Shown here: piece by piece, positions 4,709 to 9,700 of the stretch
How the letters are laid out: each line of letters begins with the position of its first letter
Position numbering within the stretch: the stretch's first letter is position 1
NCBI GenBank assembly: GCA_016928125.1
Contig: JAFGLK010000015.1
Span: 1 to 9,700, forward strand
Direction: 5' to 3'
From: Anaerolineae bacterium
GTDB lineage: Bacteria; Chloroflexota; Anaerolineae; UBA1429
DNA length: 9,700 nt
The notes under the pieces: generated by a model
Seen by the model: the letters and a program-made list of their open reading frames with translations, nothing else
Database searches by the model: none
Told to the model about the DNA's origin: nothing
Position numbers and translations under genes: made by a program

Positions 4709-7573
4709 ATGGAGACGAAGGCCCTGTACGATGGGATCCGGCAAGTCAGAGCCGCCGCTGGCCGCCCGTCCGCTCTTCTGCCATCGGCCTCATCCGTCGG
4801 CCGCGATGAGGACGAGCTCACTGAAAGGACATCTGTGTTCTGCGTTGCGCGTGAGCGCGAGTTGGCTCGACTCACGCAGCATCTGGACCAGGCTTTGAGT
4901 GGCGAGGGGCGGGTGGTCTTTGTGAAGGGCGATTCGGGGAGCGGCAAGACGACGCTGATCAGTGCGTTCGTCCAGCGGGCGATGAGATCTCATGCCGATC
5001 TGGTGGCAGCGAGCGGCCAGTGCAACGCCTACACGGGCATTGGGGATCCCTACCTGCCCTTTGTGGAGATCCTCGAGATGCTCAGCGGGGACATCACAGC
5101 CAGGCGAGCTGGCGCTGCTATCACGCGAGAGCACGCCCGTCGGCTAGGGCTGCTCTTTACCACCACCCTCCAGGCGCTCCTGGAGATGGGACCAGCCCTG
5201 CTGGATGTCATGATCTCGGGTGCAGGGCTGCTGGCCCGGGCCGAGGCTCTGCTGTCCGATGCGCCGACGTGGCAGGCGCAACTCGAGGAGCGCCTACGCC
5301 GCCGCGGAGCGGGTGCGGTCTCCGAAACGTCTCAACAGGCCGCTCTGTTTGCCCAGTACACGCGGGTCCTGCAGATACTATCGCGGGATCGCCCCTTGGT
5401 CCTCGTTTTAGACGACCTGCAATGGGCGGATGCCGGCTCCCTAGGGCTCCTGTTCCACCTTGGGCGACGCCTGCAGGGAAGCCGCATCCTGATCGTCGCC
5501 GCCTACCGCACGGAGGAGGTGGCGCTGGGCAGAGATGGGGAGCCGCATCCCCTGGAGCCATTGGTGAACGAGTTCCAGCAGGTCTGGGGCGAAGTCACCG
5601 TGGATCTGGCCGAGGCCGACGGACGAGGATTGGTTGAGGAGCTTGTGGATAGCGAACCGAATCGACTGGGCGCCGCCTTCCGCCAGGCGCTTTTCCAGCA
5701 CACCGACGGACAGGCTCTGTTCACCGTGGAACTGCTGCGCGGACTGCAATCGCGCGGAGTTCTGCAGCGGGATGACGCCGGCCGGTGGGTGCAAACGGCA
5801 ACGTTGGATTGGGCCACCCTCCCCACACGGGTGGAGTCGGTGATCGCGCAGCAGATCGGGCGCCTGCCTGCGGCGTGGCGAGGACTGCTGGCGGCTGCCA
5901 GCGTGGAGGGCGAGGCGTTTACAGCCGAGATCGTGGCGCAGGTGCGAGGGACAGACGAGCGAGAGACGCTGCACGTCCTGAACGGCGTGCTCAGCAGTCG
6001 CTATCACCTGGTGGATGCCCACGCTATGCGGCGCATCGGGTCACAGCGCCTCTCGCGCTATCGTTTCCGGCACCACCTGTTCCAGCACTACCTCTACCAG
6101 CGTCTGAACCCTGTGGAGCGGGCGCGCCTGCATGAGGAGGTCGGCGATGCCCTCCAAGCTCTGTACGGCGCCGTCCCTGAGTTCATATTCGAGACCTGGC
6201 CCGTCGTCGGGGACCGACTGGCCGCTCTCTACGGGCCGCGCGCGACAGATGTGGCCGCCATCTTGCCGCAGTTGGCCTGGCACTATCGTGCCGCAAGTCT
6301 GGTGGACAAAGCGGCGGCATATCTCTCGCAGGCGGCATGTAGTGCTGTCGGGTCCTTCGCGCTCACAGAGGCCGCTGGACACGCCACCCAGGGGGTGGCA
6401 CTGATCCAGTCGCTGCCCTTCACGCTTGAGCGGGCTCGCCAGGAGATGGCGTTCCAGGCCACTTTGTCCATCTCGTATCGCCTCGCCAGAGGGAGCAGCT
6501 ATCCTGCGGTGGATCGGGCGATTGAGCGCCTCTGCGAGCTGGCACGCCAGACAGGCGACGATGTTCGCCTGATCTGGGGTCTCTACGGACGGTCACACGC
6601 GCACTGGAATCGGGCAGAGTACTATGCGGCCATCGAGCTGGCCGGAGAGATGCTCGAACTCGCGCAATGCGCCGCTCCTGATCTCTTGCCCGACATCCAC
6701 TTTTACCTGGGTGGGGCCCTGTGGGCAAGCACTGGGCACCTGGCGGTGGCCAGACAGTACCTCGACCCACTCCTTGGACCGGGCTCCACGCAAGGCACAC
6801 TGCGGCCATGGCCCGGGCGCGTCGCTCCTATGTCGGGTGTGCCCCCGCTCGTGTACTGGTGTGCCGGCTATCCTGATCTGGCCCTGACACTGGCCGAGGA
6901 AGCTGTTGATCTGACGCCTTCAGGCTATGGTGTGTTCTTTCGCAATGGCTACCTGCTTGCGCGCCGGCTACGACGCGAGGCGCACGCCGTTCTACAAGGG
7001 GCTCAGACTATGTTACCCGAGACCTCCGAGGAGGGCGTGAGCGCCCAGCATGGCGCAGCGCTGTATTGGTTAGGCTGGGCCCGTGCGCAGTTGGGGCTTC
7101 CAGAGCAGGGAATCGCCGAGATGCGCCAGGCTCTGGACATCTGGCGGCAGCGTGGTACCAGGCTCAACCAGACGTTCTGGCTGGCGGGCCTTGCCGAGGG
7201 CTACGCCCTGGCCGGGCAGCCTGAGGAAGGGCTGCAGGTCATCGCTGACGCTCTGGAGCACGTGGAGCTCACCGACGAACGCTGGTACGAGGCTGAACTG
7301 CATCGACTCCGGGGCGAGCTTTTACAGCAGCGAGGCGACGACCCCGAGCAGATAGAGGCGTGTTTCCGCCAGGCCATCGCCATCGCCCAGCAGCAAGAGG
7401 CCAAGGCGTGGGAACTGCGCGCTACGACCAGCCTATGTCGGCTGCTACAAGGCCAGGATCGAGGCGACGAAGCCCGTCAGACGCTCTCTGCCGTCTTGGG
7501 CTGGTTCACGGAGGGATTCGACACGCCCGACTTGCAGGAGGCCAGCGCGCTGCTGTCGGCGTTGGCGGCCTGA
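4709..7573 (+). CDS. ATPase and TPR-like effector part of the BTAD regulator, downstream of the amber codon
   Basis: This is the continuation, in the same frame, of the regulator that starts at 3959. ATG 4709 is the first standard start after the TAG, 21 codons on, but it lacks a convincing Shine-Dalgarno and leaves out BTAD sequence, so it is probably not a natural start. From this Met, residues 1-15 finish the BTAD (ETKALYDGIR), about 20-45 is a linker, and an AAA/STAND-type ATPase follows: ERELARLTQHL (49-59), Walker A GDSGSGKTT (74-82), Walker B VLVLDDLQWAD (231-241) and the IVAAYRTEE strand soon after. A winged-helix-like region and a long helical array fill the rest. Its last 200 residues look TPR-like (YWLGWARAQLGLPEQGIAEM, LHRLRGELLQQRGDDPEQIE, AKAWELRATTSLCRLLQ) and end in the family signature WFTEGFDTPDLQEA. 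Such regulators use nucleotide-dependent signalling to control the DNA-binding domain. The ligand is unknown. The frame after the TAG is intact, which suggests the stop is recent or tolerated. Confidence 0.8.
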   Translation: METKALYDGIRQVRAAAGRPSALLPSASSVGRDEDELTERTSVFCVARERELARLTQHLDQALSGEGRVVFVKGDSGSGKTTLISAFVQRAMRSHADLVAASGQCNAYTGIGDPYLPFVEILEMLSGDITARRAGAAITREHARRLGLLFTTTLQALLEMGPALLDVMISGAGLLARAEALLSDAPTWQAQLEERLRRRGAGAVSETSQQAALFAQYTRVLQILSRDRPLVLVLDDLQWADAGSLGLLFHLGRRLQGSRILIVAAYRTEEVALGRDGEPHPLEPLVNEFQQVWGEVTVDLAEADGRGLVEELVDSEPNRLGAAFRQALFQHTDGQALFTVELLRGLQSRGVLQRDDAGRWVQTATLDWATLPTRVESVIAQQIGRLPAAWRGLLAAASVEGEAFTAEIVAQVRGTDERETLHVLNGVLSSRYHLVDAHAMRRIGSQRLSRYRFRHHLFQHYLYQRLNPVERARLHEEVGDALQALYGAVPEFIFETWPVVGDRLAALYGPRATDVAAILPQLAWHYRAASLVDKAAAYLSQAACSAVGSFALTEAAGHATQGVALIQSLPFTLERARQEMAFQATLSISYRLARGSSYPAVDRAIERLCELARQTGDDVRLIWGLYGRSHAHWNRAEYYAAIELAGEMLELAQCAAPDLLPDIHFYLGGALWASTGHLAVARQYLDPLLGPGSTQGTLRPWPGRVAPMSGVPPLVYWCAGYPDLALTLAEEAVDLTPSGYGVFFRNGYLLARRLRREAHAVLQGAQTMLPETSEEGVSAQHGAALYWLGWARAQLGLPEQGIAEMRQALDIWRQRGTRLNQTFWLAGLAEGYALAGQPEEGLQVIADALEHVELTDERWYEAELHRLRGELLQQRGDDPEQIEACFRQAIAIAQQQEAKAWELRATTSLCRLLQGQDRGDEARQTLSAVLGWFTEGFDTPDLQEASALLSALAA

Positions 7574-7595
7574 GTTGCGCATGGCTCTCCCAAGC

Positions 7596-7642
7596 CTCGA
7601 TCCGTACAGCCGTGCTTCCGTCCGAGACATCGAGCCTGTACG
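7596..7642. repeat. Interleaved pair of short inverted repeats
   Basis: CTCGAT (7596-7601) pairs with ATCGAG (7629-7634), and CGTACAG (7603-7609) pairs with CTGTACG (7636-7642). The order is A, B, A', B', with one C between the members on each side. The element lies between the regulator's stop codon and the promoter of the dehydrogenase gene. It could be a binding site, a pseudoknot-like RNA end, or chance, since the arms are short. Confidence 0.3.
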
Positions 7643-7655
7643 CTGTGCCTCAAGC

Positions 7656-7685
7656 TTGACACCCAACGCGCCCTCCCCGTATGAT
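7656..7685 (+). promoter_or_regulatory. Near-consensus sigma70 promoter for the DUF1932 dehydrogenase
   Basis: A perfect -35 TTGACA (7656-7661) and a -10 TATGAT (7680-7685) are separated by 18 bases. The start would be near 7692, leaving a leader of about 35 bases that ends in AGGAGGGAGGAG (7712-7723), a very strong ribosome binding site just before the ATG at 7727. The combination predicts strong expression independent of the regulator gene upstream. Confidence 0.7.
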
Positions 7686-7726
7686 CTCTCTTGTAGGAGT
7701 GAAGCCGAGTCAGGAGGGAGGAGCGT

Positions 7727-8617
7727 ATGGCTCTCAACACAGTTGCGGTTCTCAGCCCCGGCGACATGGGGCACAGCGTGGGACAACGCATCCGCGAGCA
7801 TGGCCTGCGGGTGATCACCTGCCTGGCTGGGCGAAGCGAGCGCACGCGGGCGCTGGCGCGGGAGGCGGGCATCGAGGATGTGCCCAGCTACGATGAGCTG
7901 GTGCGCCAGGCCGAGATGCTGCTCTCGATCCTGGTGCCGGCCCAGGCGCAGGCTCTGGGGGAGGAGGTGGCCCGGGCGTTGGAGCGCACGGACGCCGAGT
8001 TGGTGTATGTGGACTGCAACGCCATCGCCCCGCAGACGGTGCAAGCCATCGGCGAGCGCGTCACCGCGGCGGGCGGACGCTTTGTGGATGCAGGCATCAT
8101 CGGCGGCCCGCCACGCGGCGGCAGCACCCCGCGCATCTACGCCTCTGGGCCACACGCGTCCGAGTTCGCGGCCTTGGGTGACTATGGCCTGGATGTTCGC
8201 TTGCTGGAAGGTCCCATCGGAGACGCCTCAGCCCTCAAGATGTGCTACGCCGCCATGACCAAGGGTTCTACGGCGCTCTACACCACCCTGCTGACGGCGG
8301 CGGAGCGGCTGGGCATCTCGGACGCACTGCAGGCCGAGTTCAGATTGAGCCAGGCGGACGCCTACGCACGCATGGCGCGCGGCATCCCGGGGATGACCCC
8401 CAAGGCCCACCGCTGGATCGGCGAGATGGAGGAGATCGCCAGCACCTTTGAGCACGTGGGCCTGAGCCCCCATTTCCATCTGGGCGCCGCCGAGATCTAT
8501 CGTCTGGTGGAGTCGACCCCCCTGGCCGAACGAACGCCCGAGGACCCGACACCCCCGCCGGACCTGAAAGAGGTTGTCCGCATCCTGGCGCAGGCTTTGG
8601 CCGCTCACGATAAATAG
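7727..8617 (+). CDS. NAD(P)-dependent beta-hydroxyacid dehydrogenase-like protein with DUF1932 domain
   Basis: This 296-residue oxidoreductase belongs to the 6-phosphogluconate/3-hydroxyisobutyrate dehydrogenase superfamily. An N-terminal Rossmann domain starts with VAVLSPGDMGHSVGQRI (6-22), where the usual GxMG turn appears as GDMG, followed by VDCNAIAP (95-102). The substrate-loop equivalent is DAGIIGGPPRGG (121-132). The helix carrying the catalytic lysine is GDASALKMCYAAMTKG (165-180), with Lys171 the probable active-site residue. The rest (about 190-265) matches the DUF1932 C-terminal helical domain rather than the classic C-terminal domain. The ATG is fixed by a very strong upstream ribosome binding site. 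The gene converges on the dehydratase gene with 12 bases between the stop codons. DUF1932 members are poorly characterised. A sugar-acid or hydroxyacid substrate is reasonable given the neighbour, but the exact one cannot be read from the sequence. Confidence 0.85.
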   Translation: MALNTVAVLSPGDMGHSVGQRIREHGLRVITCLAGRSERTRALAREAGIEDVPSYDELVRQAEMLLSILVPAQAQALGEEVARALERTDAELVYVDCNAIAPQTVQAIGERVTAAGGRFVDAGIIGGPPRGGSTPRIYASGPHASEFAALGDYGLDVRLLEGPIGDASALKMCYAAMTKGSTALYTTLLTAAERLGISDALQAEFRLSQADAYARMARGIPGMTPKAHRWIGEMEEIASTFEHVGLSPHFHLGAAEIYRLVESTPLAERTPEDPTPPPDLKEVVRILAQALAAHDK

Positions 8618-8629
8618 GCCTGCTCGGCA

Positions 8630-9700
8630 TCAGCCGAAGAAAGGCGTCAGCCACTCCGCCGGGATCTCCTGGCCAAAGCCGGGCGCATCGCTGGGCACCA
8701 GCCAGCCGTCCTTGGGGGCGGCGACGCCTGGGATGCCGGCCGCCTCCTCCAGCGGCACGCCGGGGGACGTAGCCAAAAAGCACTCGGCCCAAGGTGTATT
8801 CGGCATGGCGTAGGTCAGATGCTGACCGTATGCGCTATTGCCACCGCCATGCAGGATCACCTGGATGCCGGCGCTATCGGCCATCTCGGCGATGCGCTTG
8901 CAGGCAGTCAGCCCGCCCACCCAGTGGATATCGGGCTGCAGGATGTCCACTGCGCGACGCGCGATGAGCTGCTGGAAGGGCCAGGGAGTGTACATGTGCT
9001 CTCCCGTCGCCAGAGTCTGCCAGGGCAGGCGTTGGCGCACCTCCACATGGCCATCCAGGTCCTCGGGAATCAGATACTCCTCGATCCAGTGCAGGCGGTA
9101 GGGGCGCAGGCGCTCGGCCAGGGCCACGGTGTACTTGACGTCAAAGGCCATGTAACAGTCGAGCATGATCTCCACATGCTCACCCACCAACTCACGGGTG
9201 CGCGCCACCAGTTTCTCATTCTCCTCCAGGCCCCACAGCCCATCGGCCGGGCCGTATGGGCAGGCCAGCTTGACCGCCTTGAAGCCCAGCTCGAGCTGCC
9301 AGTCGGTGTCGTTGCCGGTGGCATAGGCGAAGATGCGGTCCCGCATCGGTCCACCCAGAAGCGCGTAGATCGGCGCGCCCTGTAGCTTGCCGGCCAGGTC
9401 CCACAGGGCCAGATCGACGCCGCTCATGGCCACCGAGGCCAGCCCCACCGTGCCATAGGGTTTGGACAGGCGAAACATCATGTCCCAGGCGCGCTCAATC
9501 GCAAGCGCATCGAGGCCCACCAAATGTTGGGCATAGTGATCCTGGATGATGGCGGCCACCGGGCGTCCAAAAGAGGTGGAGCCCAGGCCATAGGTGCCAT
9601 CCTCAGCGGTGACCTTGATCCATACGCCGGGCCATTTGGGCTGCCATAGGCTGCGGTGGCGCTTGTATTCGGGGAACTTGCTCATCGGGTTGGCCACCTC
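8630..9700 (-). CDS. Enolase-superfamily sugar-acid dehydratase, L-rhamnonate dehydratase-like (5' end outside window)
   Basis: The window holds 356 C-terminal residues of a mandelate racemase/muconate lactonizing enzyme-type protein. The frame is still open at the edge, and about 40 N-terminal residues are probably missing. The GTG at 9697 is internal, not the start. Counting from that GTG, NPMSKFPEY (3-11) and YATGNDTD (125-132) resemble E. coli RhmD as I remember it. Magnesium ligands are Asp180 (MLDCYM), Glu in WIEE (204-207) and Glu233 (TGEH). His234 and the His283-Asp256 pair (ILHGGGN and QPDIHW) match the catalytic residues of the rhamnonate dehydratase subgroup. The expected reaction is loss of water from a sugar acid to give a 2-keto-3-deoxy sugar acid. 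L-rhamnonate is the first guess, and related six-carbon or deoxy sugar acids are alternatives. It faces the DUF1932 dehydrogenase tail to tail. The family is sure, the substrate is not. Confidence 0.85.
   Translation of the reverse strand, partial: EVANPMSKFPEYKRHRSLWQPKWPGVWIKVTAEDGTYGLGSTSFGRPVAAIIQDHYAQHLVGLDALAIERAWDMMFRLSKPYGTVGLASVAMSGVDLALWDLAGKLQGAPIYALLGGPMRDRIFAYATGNDTDWQLELGFKAVKLACPYGPADGLWGLEENEKLVARTRELVGEHVEIMLDCYMAFDVKYTVALAERLRPYRLHWIEEYLIPEDLDGHVEVRQRLPWQTLATGEHMYTPWPFQQLIARRAVDILQPDIHWVGGLTACKRIAEMADSAGIQVILHGGGNSAYGQHLTYAMPNTPWAECFLATSPGVPLEEAAGIPGVAAPKDGWLVPSDAPGFGQEIPAEWLTPFFG

Noticed and set aside
4709..7573. The ATPase part as an independent gene beginning at ATG 4709
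   Set aside because: The ATG has no clear ribosome binding site and lies inside the BTAD domain, whose preceding 21 codons are also intact. It is better read as the continuation of the gene at 3959, although it is listed separately because a TAG intervenes.
8624..8637. TCGGC-ATCA-GCCGA hairpin between the dehydrogenase and dehydratase genes as a terminator
   Set aside because: It has only 5 base pairs, overlaps the dehydratase stop codon and has no T-run.
8340..8792. 150-residue minus-strand open frame spanning the convergent gene ends
   Set aside because: It overlaps two well-supported genes, is Arg/Gly/Pro-rich without motifs, and has no start signal.

Overview
The window is GC-rich bacterial chromosome with tightly packed genes. 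It has no tRNA, rRNA, CRISPR array or insertion sequence that I can see. The best guess for the source is a Chloroflexota bacterium (Anaerolineae-like). The reasons are a very large BTAD/SARP-type regulator fused to an ATPase with TPR-like repeats, a small hypothetical protein of a type I associate with that phylum, and the mix of sugar-acid and NAD(P)-dependent enzymes. This assignment is an inference and was not tested by any search.

Layout. On the minus strand at the left edge are a class I mannose-6-phosphate isomerase (manA, 1-765, C-terminus outside the window) and, upstream of it, an M19-family dipeptidase (833-1822), probably co-transcribed. A divergent control region of about 165 bases (1823-1987) carries a good sigma70-like promoter for an aldo/keto reductase (1988-2917, plus). 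That gene converges on an NTF2-like lipoprotein (2984-3433, minus), with a GC-rich inverted repeat between the two stop codons. Upstream of the lipoprotein on the same strand is a small GTG-initiated protein (3526-3792). It is divergent from a large regulator on the plus strand.

The regulator is the most notable feature. Codons 1-228 (3959-4645) encode a winged-helix plus BTAD module that ends at a TAG. The same reading frame continues past that TAG with the expected end of the BTAD domain, then an AAA/STAND-like ATPase and TPR-like repeats up to 7573. It is therefore one ancestral gene of about 1,204 codons cut by a single in-frame amber codon. This could be a nonsense mutation, a sequencing error, or a recoding/readthrough site.

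Downstream, a near-consensus sigma70 promoter (TTGACA, 18-base spacer, TATGAT) drives a 6-phosphogluconate/3-hydroxyisobutyrate-dehydrogenase-like protein with a DUF1932 C-terminus (7727-8617). It converges on an enolase-superfamily dehydratase resembling L-rhamnonate dehydratase (8630-9700, minus, N-terminus outside the window).

How they fit together. The enolase-superfamily dehydratase, DUF1932 dehydrogenase, aldo/keto reductase and sugar-phosphate isomerase suggest a sugar or sugar-acid catabolic neighbourhood, with the M19 peptidase as a less obvious partner. The regulator, small protein and lipoprotein form a separate central block whose link to the catabolic genes is unknown. I see no clearly new defence or mobile system here. 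The interrupted regulator and its small divergent neighbour are the observations most worth following up.
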